Of a stretch of 37,890 nucleotides of DNA, positions 16,121-24,237 are shown piece after piece. Positions within the stretch are counted from its first letter, which is position 1. Every line of letters starts with the position of its first letter. This stretch comes from Calditrichales bacterium. Its GTDB lineage: Bacteria; Calditrichota; Calditrichia; Calditrichales; J004. A program made the position numbers and the translations under genes. The DNA lies in assembly GCA_015493745.1 (NCBI GenBank), contig WGCN01000147.1, positions 1 through 37,890 on the forward strand, written 5' to 3'. The notes under the pieces were generated by a model, which worked only from the letters and a program-made list of their open reading frames with translations, was not told where the DNA came from and did no database searches.

Positions 16121-18238
16121 ATGGCGGTTGAGACGTATTACTATGACAATCGCATCGTGCGTAATTTCGCGGTAGCTACCATTGTTTGGGGTATCGTGGG
16201 TATGCTGGTGGGATTGACCATTGCCATACAGCTGTATTATCCGGCTCTGAACCTTGGCATACCCTACATGACATTTGGGCGTTTACGTCCCCTGCACACC
16301 AACGCGGTGATTTTTGCTTTTGCCGGCAATGCGATTTTTACCGGAGTCTATTATTCAATACAGCGCCTGCTTAAGGCGCGGATGTTTAATGACACGCTGA
16401 GCAAAATTCACTTTTGGGGTTGGCAGTTAATTATTGTTTTGGCCGCCGTAACCCTGGTGCTCGGTTTTACCAGCAGCAAGGAATATGCTGAGTTGGAATG
16501 GCCTATCGATATCCTGATTGCCGTTATTTGGGTGATTTTTGGTATCAATATGTTCGGTACCATTGCCAAACGCCGTGAGCGGCATCTGTATGTGGCCATC
16601 TGGTTTTATATCTCAACGGTAGTCACCGTGGCAATGTTGCACATCGTAAACTCCTTTGAGATACCGGTAACCTTTTGGAAAAGCTATTCCATGTTTGCCG
16701 GTGTGCAGGATGCCCTTACCCAGTGGTGGTACGGTCACAACGCCGTGGCCTTTTTCCTTACTACGCCGTTTTTGGGTTTGATGTACTACTTCTTGCCCAA
16801 AGCCGCGGAAAGGCCCGTTTTTTCCTACCGCCTGTCTATCGTCCATTTTTGGTCGCTGATTTTTATTTATATCTGGGCCGGCCCTCATCATCTGATTTAC
16901 ACCTCATTGCCGGACTGGGCCCAGTCCCTGGGAACGGCTTTTTCCATTATGCTGATCGCACCCTCCTGGGGTGGTATGCTTAACGGTCTGTTGACCCTGC
17001 GCGGCGCCTGGGATAAGGTGCGCGAAGATCCGATTCTGAAATTTATGGTGGTCGGTGTAACCGCGTACGGTATGTCCACTTTCGAAGGGCCGATGCTCTC
17101 CATAAAAAGTATCAATGCTATTTCGCACTACACGGACTGGACCATTGCCCACGTGCACATAGGCGCTTTGGGATGGAACGGCTTTATCACGTTCGGTATG
17201 CTCTACTGGCTGGTTCCCAAAATTTTCGGCACCAAGCTGCATTCCCGTAAACAGGCCAATTTTCACTTTTGGACCGGTACCCTGGGTATCATCTTTTATG
17301 TTCTGCCCTTGTATTGGGCGGCCTTTACGCAAAGCCTGATGTGGAAAGAGTTCACCGCCGACGGCTTTCTGCAATATCCGAACTTTCTGGAAACGGTTCT
17401 GCAAATCATCCCGATGTATGTGGCCCGTTCCTTTGGCGGTCTGCTTTATTTGACGGGTGTTTGTGTGGGTGCCTGGAACCTCTATCTAACCGCCAAATCC
17501 GGTTCTCTGATCGCTAACGAGAAAGCCGAAGCCGCGGCTCTGGAAGGCCCGCCACCGGTAGAAACCTATTGGCACCGCTGGATCGAAAGCCGCGCCGGTC
17601 AGCTTACCGTATGGGCCACCGTACTGGTCATAATCGGTGGAGCCGTGGAGATGATCCCCATGTATCTGGTGAAGTCTAATATACCGACCATTTCAAGTGT
17701 AAAACCCTACACACCGTTGGAACTGGCCGGACGCGACATTTATATCCGCGAAGGATGTAACAACTGTCACTCGCAAATGATACGTCCCTTCCGTTCGGAA
17801 ACGGAGCGTTACGGAGAATATTCCAAAGCAGGTGAATTTGTGTATGACCATCCCTTCCTGTGGGGCTCCAAGCGTACCGGTCCCGATCTGCATCGCATCG
17901 GCGGCAAATATCCCGATGCCTGGCATTACAACCATATGATGGATCCCGGAAAAATGTCTCCCGGTTCCATCATGCCGCCCTATCCCTGGCTGTTGGAAGA
18001 CACCATAAACAGCGTGGATATACCGGCGAAAATCCGGGCCATGCAAACGCTGGGTGTTCCCTATGCGGAAGGTTTTGATCAGCAGGCGGTTGCCGATTTG
18101 CAGGCTCAGGCCGGCCGTATTGCCGCCAACTTAAAAGACCAGGGCGTTACGGTGGATTCCGATAAGGAAATCATTGCCCTGATTGCCTATTTGCAACGCC
18201 TGGGCACCGATATTAAAGGAAGCAAAGGCGCTCAGTAA
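16121..18238 (+). CDS. ccoNO: Fused CcoN-CcoO, catalytic plus monoheme subunit of cbb3 cytochrome oxidase
   Basis: A single 705-residue chain reduces O2 to water. Residues 1 to about 455 are CcoN with about 12 helices. H59 and H346 fit as low-spin heme ligands and H344 as the heme b3 ligand. CuB ligands are H206, H256 and H257, and Y250 matches the cross-linked tyrosine of cbb3 enzymes. A linker (about 456-490) leads to the CcoO part: one helix (about 494-516), heme site C546-N-N-C-H550 and distal M618 (I-M-P-P-Y-P-W). CcoN and CcoO are separate proteins in proteobacteria, and the fusion is known in Bacteroidota-type oxidases. No frameshift is evident. Its stop codon lies in the loop of a perfect hairpin. 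Confidence 0.96.
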   Translation: MAVETYYYDNRIVRNFAVATIVWGIVGMLVGLTIAIQLYYPALNLGIPYMTFGRLRPLHTNAVIFAFAGNAIFTGVYYSIQRLLKARMFNDTLSKIHFWGWQLIIVLAAVTLVLGFTSSKEYAELEWPIDILIAVIWVIFGINMFGTIAKRRERHLYVAIWFYISTVVTVAMLHIVNSFEIPVTFWKSYSMFAGVQDALTQWWYGHNAVAFFLTTPFLGLMYYFLPKAAERPVFSYRLSIVHFWSLIFIYIWAGPHHLIYTSLPDWAQSLGTAFSIMLIAPSWGGMLNGLLTLRGAWDKVREDPILKFMVVGVTAYGMSTFEGPMLSIKSINAISHYTDWTIAHVHIGALGWNGFITFGMLYWLVPKIFGTKLHSRKQANFHFWTGTLGIIFYVLPLYWAAFTQSLMWKEFTADGFLQYPNFLETVLQIIPMYVARSFGGLLYLTGVCVGAWNLYLTAKSGSLIANEKAEAAALEGPPPVETYWHRWIESRAGQLTVWATVLVIIGGAVEMIPMYLVKSNIPTISSVKPYTPLELAGRDIYIREGCNNCHSQMIRPFRSETERYGEYSKAGEFVYDHPFLWGSKRTGPDLHRIGGKYPDAWHYNHMMDPGKMSPGSIMPPYPWLLEDTINSVDIPAKIRAMQTLGVPYAEGFDQQAVADLQAQAGRIAANLKDQGVTVDSDKEIIALIAYLQRLGTDIKGSKGAQ

Positions 18239-18247
18239 GAGCGCCTT
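18224..18247 (+). terminator. Perfect hairpin at the ccoNO end, possible attenuator
   Basis: AAAGGCGCTC (18224-18233) pairs completely with GAGCGCCTTT (18239-18247 plus one base context) around a 5-base loop that contains the ccoNO stop TAA (18236-18238). Only ATTTAG follows, so the U-tract is weak. It may act as a partial terminator or as a 3'-end stabiliser that sets ccoNO levels above ccoQP. Confidence 0.6.
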
Positions 18248-18267
18248 TATTTAGAAAGGATGCGCGT

Positions 18268-18447
18268 ATGATACGCCATGTTCTGGAAAGTATAAACGGA
18301 GTAGGCATCTTTCCGATGATCTCCCTGATAGTGTTCTTCCTGATCTTTACCGGTGTAACCGTTTGGGTGGTTACCATGCCCAAGCGCAAGGTAAAGCATA
18401 TGGCGGAACTTCCATTGGAAGATGATTCTGTAACCAAAGGAGAATAA
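18268..18447 (+). CDS. ccoQ: CcoQ-like small subunit of cbb3 oxidase
   Basis: The 59-residue product, starting M-I-R-H-V-L-E-S, has one membrane helix (about residues 13-36), then a basic patch (P-K-R-K-V-K) and an acidic tail. Size, single helix and position between ccoNO and ccoP fit CcoQ/FixQ, which stabilises the oxidase complex. Sequence similarity in this family is low, so the call rests mainly on context. The ATG at 18268 follows a GAAAGGAT ribosome site. The tail codons AAAGGAG serve as the ribosome site of ccoP. Confidence 0.75.
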   Translation: MIRHVLESINGVGIFPMISLIVFFLIFTGVTVWVVTMPKRKVKHMAELPLEDDSVTKGE

Positions 18448-18449
18448 AA

Positions 18450-19127
18450 ATGTCTAAAGGTGATGGAAAACTATTGGATCACAATTATGACGGGATTCAG
18501 GAGTTGGATAACAAGTTGCCACCCTGGTGGTTGAATTTATTCTATTTTACCATTGTCTGGGGGGTGTTGTACTTACTGTACTATCATGTCCTGGGCATGG
18601 GTGATCTGCAGGTGGCCGAGTACAACAAAGAGATGAATCCCAACTGGAAACCCACAACCAGCGAGGTTTCCGGGATACCGGGATATGTTTCGCCGCTGGC
18701 CCAAAAAGGAGCGGAATCGCCTGAAGTGGCGGATCAAAAATCTCCTGAGGGCGGAACGGCACCGGTTGTGGCTGCAACAAAGGAAGTAAAGGAAGAAGCG
18801 CCCGCTCATTACGAACCTTTTACCGACACGGCGGCTCTGGAAAGCGGCCATAAGATCTATGTGCAGAACTGCGCGGCCTGCCACGGTCAAAAAGGAGAAG
18901 GTATCATCGGGCCTAATTTGACAGATAAATATTGGTTGCATGGTGACGGCTCCTTTAGTGCCATCGTCAAGGTTATTCAGGACGGAGTACCCACCAAAGG
19001 TATGATCTCCTGGAAGCCTGTTTTACCGGAGGAGAGTCTTTTACAGGCAGCCAGTTATGTATACAGCCTGAAAGGGACAAACCCGCCCAACGGTAAGGCA
19101 CCGCAGGGAGAAGCATACGGAGATTAA
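18450..19127 (+). CDS. ccoP: CcoP, single-heme membrane cytochrome c subunit of cbb3 oxidase
   Basis: This 225-residue protein begins with the conserved CcoP N-terminus (H-N-Y-D-G-I-Q-E-L-D-N-K-L-P-P-W-W). One membrane helix follows (about 28-48), then a long proline/alanine- and charge-rich linker (about 75-120) and one cytochrome c domain with C141-A-A-C-H145 and distal M185. Proteobacterial CcoP is about 300 residues with two hemes. Here only one heme domain is present, as in the Bacteroidota-type enzyme, so the electron relay is shorter. CcoP accepts electrons from soluble or membrane cytochromes and passes them to the CcoO heme. It is 2 bases after ccoQ and 3 bases before ccoG. Confidence 0.94.
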   Translation: MSKGDGKLLDHNYDGIQELDNKLPPWWLNLFYFTIVWGVLYLLYYHVLGMGDLQVAEYNKEMNPNWKPTTSEVSGIPGYVSPLAQKGAESPEVADQKSPEGGTAPVVAATKEVKEEAPAHYEPFTDTAALESGHKIYVQNCAACHGQKGEGIIGPNLTDKYWLHGDGSFSAIVKVIQDGVPTKGMISWKPVLPEESLLQAASYVYSLKGTNPPNGKAPQGEAYGD

Positions 19128-19130
19128 TCG

Positions 19131-20564
19131 ATGAATCAGGACCCCGCTGGAAAACAAGGGAAACAGGACTCCTTCCGTGATCATATTGCCACGGTGGATC
19201 AATCCGGAAAACGTATCTGGATTTATCCAAAAAAACCGCAAGGGAAATTCTACAACGCACGTACTTATTTCAGCTGGTTCTTACTGGCCCTGTTTTTTGC
19301 AGGGCCTTTTATCCGTGTTCACGGTCAACCGCTGTTATTGCTGAATTTCCTGGAGCGTAAGTTCGTTATCCTGGGGATTGCCTTTTGGCCGCAGGATTTC
19401 CACCTGTTTCTTTTGGCGATGATAGCCTTTGTCATATTCATCGTTTTGTTTACGGCGGTATTCGGCAGGGTGTTCTGTGGCTGGGCCTGTCCGCAAACGG
19501 TTTTTATGGAAATGGTTTTCCGTAAAATAGAATACCTGATCGAAGGGGACGCCCGTCAGCAGCGTAAGTTAAACGCCATGCCCATGAACGGGGAGAAGTT
19601 TTTTAAAAAAGCTTTAAAACATTTGATCTTCTTCGGCATATCGTTCCTGATCGGCAATATGTTCATGGGGTATATTGTCGGCAGTGAAAAAATGCTGCAA
19701 ATTATCTCGGAACCGCCGGCGCATCATATGGCCGGTTTTATAGCCGTGCTGGCTTTTAGCGGGGTCTTTTATTTTATATTCTCCTGGTTTCGTGAACAGG
19801 CTTGTGTTATTGTCTGTCCTTATGGCCGTTTCCAGTCGGTTTTGCTGGACAAAAGCTCCATTGTTGTTTCTTATGATTTTAAGCGTGGAGAAAAACGGGG
19901 ACGTCTTTCCAAAAAAACAGCCCCGCCCCCGGATCAGGGAGACTGTGTGGACTGTAACCAGTGTGTGGAAGTATGCCCCACCGGGATAGACATCCGCAAC
20001 GGTACGCAACTGGAGTGTGTAAACTGCACGGCCTGTATGGATGCCTGTGACGCGGTGATGACCAAGATCGGCAAACCCACGGGTCTTATAAAATATGCCT
20101 CCTATAACAACATAGTTTCCGGAGATCATAAGATATTTACGCCAAGGGTAATGGTTTACACCGTTATTCTTACCTTGCTGATTACACTTCTAACCTATCT
20201 TATTTTTACACGTAGTCCCATCGAAACAACCATTTTACGTTCGCCGGGAACCATGTATACCATAACGAACGATAACCATGTTGTGAACCTTTATACACTG
20301 GAAGTCGTTAATAAAACCTTTGAAGAAATCCCGGTATTTTTTAAACTGCTGTCTCCCGGAGGAAAATTGAAACTTGCCGCCGGGAATATCGTTGCACCCA
20401 AGGCATCGATCTCCAAATCAGCCTTATTAATCACCTTTGATAAAAAGGATCTTATACCGGGACGCAACAACATATCAATACAGGTTCTGGATGAACAGGG
20501 AAATGTTTTAGATCAGGTTAACACAGCCTTTTTGGCGCCGGAGAATTTGAATGAGCTCAAATAA
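19131..20564 (+). CDS. ccoG: CcoG, Fe-S membrane protein for cbb3 copper handling
   Basis: A 477-residue protein of the CcoG/RdxA/FixG family. Several membrane helices carry C116-G-W-A-C120-P and C225-x3-C229-P motifs. A dicluster ferredoxin segment follows with C272/C275/C278/C282 and C296/C299/C302/C306. After a last helix (about 335-355) comes an immunoglobulin-like periplasmic domain (about 375-475). CcoG is reported as a cupric reductase assisting CcoI-dependent copper delivery. The gene lies 3 bases after ccoP, with GGAG ahead of its ATG, and overlaps ccoH by 14 bases. The second cluster ends C-D instead of C-P. Confidence 0.94.
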   Translation: MNQDPAGKQGKQDSFRDHIATVDQSGKRIWIYPKKPQGKFYNARTYFSWFLLALFFAGPFIRVHGQPLLLLNFLERKFVILGIAFWPQDFHLFLLAMIAFVIFIVLFTAVFGRVFCGWACPQTVFMEMVFRKIEYLIEGDARQQRKLNAMPMNGEKFFKKALKHLIFFGISFLIGNMFMGYIVGSEKMLQIISEPPAHHMAGFIAVLAFSGVFYFIFSWFREQACVIVCPYGRFQSVLLDKSSIVVSYDFKRGEKRGRLSKKTAPPPDQGDCVDCNQCVEVCPTGIDIRNGTQLECVNCTACMDACDAVMTKIGKPTGLIKYASYNNIVSGDHKIFTPRVMVYTVILTLLITLLTYLIFTRSPIETTILRSPGTMYTITNDNHVVNLYTLEVVNKTFEEIPVFFKLLSPGGKLKLAAGNIVAPKASISKSALLITFDKKDLIPGRNNISIQVLDEQGNVLDQVNTAFLAPENLNELK

Positions 20565-21021
20565 AAAGCAGGGGCACAATAAAAAATGGCCCTACGGGAT
20601 CGCCATTTTTTACGGTTTTTTTGTACTGGCCTTATTAGGGGCCTGGTATTTTTCAACGTTTCATAAGCCGGATTTGGTTACAAGCAATTACTATGAAAAA
20701 TCCATCCGTTATCAGGAAAAAATAGACCAGGTGGAAAATGCGCTCAGGCTGGAGAGTGAGCCCAAACTGGTTTACAATAAGGATGAAGGGCGCTTTTATA
20801 TCGAGTTGCCGGCCTCTTTTGCCGGGAAACCGGTCAGCGGCATCTTGCGTTTTTTCCGCCCTTCCGATTCCAAGCTGGATTTTAGTGTCGAGTTAAAGGT
20901 GGATAATTCCCTGAAACAGGTGGTAGACCTCCCCGGTATCTACCAGGGAAAATGGAAGTTGCAGTTTAGCTGGGATGACGGAGAAAACAAGTATTTTCTG
21001 GAAAAGATAATCGTGGTTTAA
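20551..21021 (+). CDS. ccoH: CcoH/FixH-family cbb3 oxidase assembly protein
   Basis: The 156-residue protein has one N-terminal membrane helix (about residues 14-37). The Y-Y-E-K-S-I-R-Y-Q-E-K-I-D motif that follows is characteristic of FixH, and a beta-rich periplasmic domain completes it. CcoH associates with the oxidase during assembly. It overlaps ccoG by 14 bases and is followed after one base by the next membrane protein gene. Position after ccoG repeats the ccoGHIS gene order of other bacteria, but with ccoI and ccoS moved to the front of the operon. Confidence 0.9.
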   Translation: MSSNKKQGHNKKWPYGIAIFYGFFVLALLGAWYFSTFHKPDLVTSNYYEKSIRYQEKIDQVENALRLESEPKLVYNKDEGRFYIELPASFAGKPVSGILRFFRPSDSKLDFSVELKVDNSLKQVVDLPGIYQGKWKLQFSWDDGENKYFLEKIIVV

Positions 21022-21022
21022 G

Positions 21023-21715
21023 ATGCTTACCGCGTTAGTACTGGGCACGCTGGGCAGCCTGCATTGTGTGGGAATGTGTGGCCCCATTGTTTTGGCCCTG
21101 CCGCAAAATAAAACCCAGACCCCGGCACAATTTATCATAAGCCGGCTTACCTATAACAGCGGCCGCCTTTTCAGTTATGCCCTTATGGGTTTAATTTTTG
21201 GCTCCATCGGTCATTTGATTTCCCTGGCCGGTTTCCAGTCCCTGCTCTCCATCGCCCTGGGCGTAATCGTGATTGCCACCCTCTTTTTCCCCCTGGATCC
21301 TCTACTGGCGGTTGTTAATCAAAGTACGGTATGGAAAAAAACCATAGGAGCTTTGTTTCGTAAAAAAAGCTATCCCGCTCTGTGGGCCATCGGTTTTTTT
21401 AACGGTTACTTACCCTGCGGGCTTGTATATACGGCGCTGGCCGGTGCGGCGGCTTCCGGAGACGGGCTATACGGGGCCGGGTTTATGGTCGTTTTCGGTT
21501 TGGGAACGATACCGGCATTGATGATTGTGGCCTTTGCCGGAAAGCGTTTAACCCTGCAGCGCCGCCAGTGGATACGAAAAGCCTTGCCGGCGGCGGCTTT
21601 TGTGCTGGGGGTGTTGCTGATCCTGCGTGGTTTATCGCTCGGCATTCCCTATGTCAGCCCGGATCTGGAGATGCGGCAAACCGATCAGGGCCTGTTTATT
21701 CCCCATTGCCAATAA
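21023..21715 (+). CDS. SafE/DsbD_2-type membrane protein linked to cbb3 oxidase
   Basis: A 230-residue protein with about six membrane helices, starting T-L-G-S-L-H-C-V-G-M-C-G-P and with a matching L-P-C-G-L-V-Y-T-A-L segment near residue 130. These are the hallmarks of the sulfite exporter TauE/SafE-annotated, DsbD-like family found at the end of many cco operons. The paired cysteines C15 and C19 in the first helix and the later P-C-G point to thiol or copper transport rather than sulfite export; that is inference. It starts one base after the ccoH stop. Its last 20 bases overlap the 3' end of the convergent response-regulator gene. Confidence 0.82.
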   Translation: MLTALVLGTLGSLHCVGMCGPIVLALPQNKTQTPAQFIISRLTYNSGRLFSYALMGLIFGSIGHLISLAGFQSLLSIALGVIVIATLFFPLDPLLAVVNQSTVWKKTIGALFRKKSYPALWAIGFFNGYLPCGLVYTALAGAAASGDGLYGAGFMVVFGLGTIPALMIVAFAGKRLTLQRRQWIRKALPAAAFVLGVLLILRGLSLGIPYVSPDLEMRQTDQGLFIPHCQ

Positions 21716-23069
21716 GCGTGTCATCTATCCCCAGTTCGGCCATTTTACGATAAAGCGATGAAACCCCCACCTTTAGCAAACGGGCCGCTTCTTTTTTATC
21801 GCCTTTGGTGATGCGCAGAACGGAAAGAATATGTTTGCGTTCAAAGAAATGAATCGCGGCTTTGAGGCCCAACGGCTCCTTGTTTTGGTCGGTGAAAAAT
21901 GCCGGCAGCTGTTCAACCTTTAACAGTTCGTCATCACAAAAAATCATGGCCCTTTCAATGACGTTTTCCAGTTCCCGCACGTTACCCGGCCAATTGTAGC
22001 TTTGCAGAATATGCAGCACTTCGGCGCTGGCCCCCTGTACATTTTTATTGAGCTCCCGGTTCATTTTTTTTATAAACCAGGTGACCAGCAGGGGAATGTC
22101 ATCGCTCCTTTCGGTTAGGGGGGGGACATCAATTTCGATCACATTAAGGCGGAAATAGAGGTCTTCCCGGAAGCGGCCGGCGGCGATCTCCTGACGCAAA
22201 TCACGGTTTGTGGCGGCGATAATGCGCGCTTTGACGGGAAAGGATTTGGTGGCGCCCACCGGCTGTACTTCATGCTCTTCCAAAACACGCAGCAGTTTTA
22301 CCTGCAGGTTTACCGGAATGGTACTGATCTCATCCAAAAACAAGGTGCCGTCACCGGCCACGGTAAAAATACCCTCCTTGTCCCGGATGGCCCCGGTGAA
22401 GGAGCCGCGTACATGGCCGAACAATTCGCTCTCAATAAGGTTGTCGCTGATGGCGCCGCAATTGATGGCCACAAAGCTTCTGTCGGCCCGGTCACTGTGA
22501 CTGTGTATCAGGCGGGCGATCACTTCCTTACCGGTACCGCTGCCTCCCGTGATAAGCACATTGGAGGGGGTAGGGGCGATACGTGTAATCAGGTTTTTAA
22601 TATGACGGGCCGCTTCGCTATGACCGATAAAATTGTATCGGTCGCTCTGAATGGTTTGTAGCTGCCGACGTAAACGGCGGTTCTCTATGGTCAGTTGGTA
22701 ACGTTCCAAAGCCTTGCCCGTCAGATGAAGCAATTCATCTTTTTTAAACGGTTTGGTAATAAAATCATAAGCGCCCATGCGCATGGCCTTAACGGCATCC
22801 TCGATACTGCCATGACCGGTGATCATGATAAATTCGATTATGGGATGCTCTTTTTTTACTTCCTGTAAAAGCTCAATACCATCCATATGGGGCATGTTTT
22901 TGTCACTGATTACCAGGGCAAAGTCACCCCCGGTCAGAATATCCAGTGCCTGCCTGCCATTACGAGCCTCGTGAACATCATAGCCCGTTTTTTGTAAAAC
23001 CCGTGCTATACTGTGACGGATGGCTTCTTCGTTATCGACAACCAGAATATTATATTTTATAGTGTCCAT
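21696..23069 (-). CDS. NtrC-family sigma-54-dependent response regulator
   Basis: The 457-residue protein has a receiver domain (about 6-120; phospho-acceptor D56 in V-I-S-D-K-N-M-P, K106 in T-K-P-F) and an AAA+ sigma-54 activator domain (about 145-385). It ends in a Fis-type helix-turn-helix (about 424-445). Walker A is G175-G-S-G-T-G-K181-E and Walker B is L-F-L-D246-E247. The sigma-54-contacting loop reads G222-S-F-T-G-A227, with serine in the usual alanine position of GAFTGA. The partner kinase is encoded one base upstream on the same strand. Location beside the cco operon suggests, without proof, control of oxidase genes. It overlaps the convergent SafE-like gene by 20 bases. Confidence 0.93.
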   Translation of the reverse strand: MDTIKYNILVVDNEEAIRHSIARVLQKTGYDVHEARNGRQALDILTGGDFALVISDKNMPHMDGIELLQEVKKEHPIIEFIMITGHGSIEDAVKAMRMGAYDFITKPFKKDELLHLTGKALERYQLTIENRRLRRQLQTIQSDRYNFIGHSEAARHIKNLITRIAPTPSNVLITGGSGTGKEVIARLIHSHSDRADRSFVAINCGAISDNLIESELFGHVRGSFTGAIRDKEGIFTVAGDGTLFLDEISTIPVNLQVKLLRVLEEHEVQPVGATKSFPVKARIIAATNRDLRQEIAAGRFREDLYFRLNVIEIDVPPLTERSDDIPLLVTWFIKKMNRELNKNVQGASAEVLHILQSYNWPGNVRELENVIERAMIFCDDELLKVEQLPAFFTDQNKEPLGLKAAIHFFERKHILSVLRITKGDKKEAARLLKVGVSSLYRKMAELGIDDTLIGNGE

Positions 23070-23070
23070 G

Positions 23071-24132
23071 TTATCTCAAGGGTAGTGAAATGATAAAGTG
23101 CGCTCCGGTATCGGTTGAAGGCTCCAAGAAGATGGAACCGTTGTGCGCGTTGACGATCTGTTTGCTTATGGCCAAACCCAGGCCGGTTCCAAGATCCTTG
23201 CTGGAGAAAAAGGGCTCAAAAATTTTATTGGAAATTTCTGCGGGAATCCCCGGCCCGTTATCCTTTACGTGAATAAGGAAGGTCTCTTCCCGTGTTTCAA
23301 GAGAGATTTCAATTTCACCGCCGTCTTCCATGGCCTCCATGCTGTTTCGAAGCAGGTTTAAAAGAACAACCCGCAGTTGGTTTTCATCCACGGAAACCAT
23401 CAGTGGCTTTTGGGGGGTGAAGCGCAGGGCTGTCTTTTTCTGTTGGGCCTCTCCACTGGTGAAGTGAACCAGTTCTTTTAAGAAAGTATTTATTTCGATA
23501 GGGGCCGGGTTCAAAACAGACATCTTTGAGAATTGCAGATAATCATGGGTAAGGTGTGTTAAACGGTCCACCTCGCTGATGATGGCTTTAAGCAGGGTGT
23601 GTCCTTCCTGCTTGTCCATCTCCTCGGCCTTTAACTCATCATCCAGGATTTCGGCATTTAAACTGATTGAGGCCAGGGGGTTGCGAATTTCATGGGCGAT
23701 TTTGGCGGCCATTTTACCGATTACCGCCAGTCGCTCGGCGTGCTCGGCCCGTTGTTTGAGACGGATTTGTTCGGTCAGGTCTATGTCGATGCTCATATAG
23801 CCGACCTTTTGGCCGTCCTCAATGATGGGGGTGATCGAAAGAAGTACCGTGATCAGGGAACCGTCTTTTCTTTTGTTGACGATTTCGCCCTTCCACTCCC
23901 CCTTGGTCTCTATGGCCTGCCACATACGTTCGTAAAAGGAATCGCTGGTTTGCGGGGCGCGCAGGATACCGGGTGTTTTACCAATCACCTCGTCGTGTTC
24001 CCAGCCAAACAGATCGCAGAAGGCCTGATTTACTTCAATGATCTTGCCTTCAAGATCGGTGATCAGTACCGCATCCGTGGAATGTTTAAAGGCATTTACA
24101 AATAAATAACACCTGTCGGTGACTTGTTTCAT
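23071..24132 (-). CDS. Cytoplasmic PAS-domain histidine kinase
   Basis: The 353-residue protein has one PAS domain (about 13-118, with I-T-D-L-E-G-K-I-I-E-V-N-Q-A-F) and a HisKA domain with phospho-acceptor H147 (I-A-H-E-I-R-N-P). The ATPase domain has N263, D291 in D-N-G-P-G-I-P, and G-T-G-L-G-L (315-320). No membrane segment or signal peptide is present, so the signal is intracellular. Residues following PAS contain M-S-I-D-I-D-L-T-E, a normal PAC end; I see no heme- or flavin-specific residue to name a ligand. It is the partner of the sigma-54 response regulator whose gene follows after a single base. Confidence 0.93.
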   Translation of the reverse strand: MKQVTDRCYLFVNAFKHSTDAVLITDLEGKIIEVNQAFCDLFGWEHDEVIGKTPGILRAPQTSDSFYERMWQAIETKGEWKGEIVNKRKDGSLITVLLSITPIIEDGQKVGYMSIDIDLTEQIRLKQRAEHAERLAVIGKMAAKIAHEIRNPLASISLNAEILDDELKAEEMDKQEGHTLLKAIISEVDRLTHLTHDYLQFSKMSVLNPAPIEINTFLKELVHFTSGEAQQKKTALRFTPQKPLMVSVDENQLRVVLLNLLRNSMEAMEDGGEIEISLETREETFLIHVKDNGPGIPAEISNKIFEPFFSSKDLGTGLGLAISKQIVNAHNGSIFLEPSTDTGAHFIISLPLR

Positions 24133-24162
24133 GATTTTTTTCGGGAATGATTTCTATTCTCA

Positions 24163-24190
24163 ATTTTAAGAAAGATAGCGCTAAGTTCAA
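24163..24190 (-). promoter_or_regulatory. Candidate sigma-70 promoter of the kinase/regulator pair
   Basis: On the minus strand TTGAAC (24185-24190) and TAAAAT (24163-24168, 5 of 6 matches) are 16 bases apart. The ATG of the kinase (24132) follows about 25 bases after the predicted start. Confidence 0.4.
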
Positions 24191-24237
24191 AATGAAAGCG
24201 GAGGATATAAAGGGCAACCGGTAAAAAATATCGGGGA

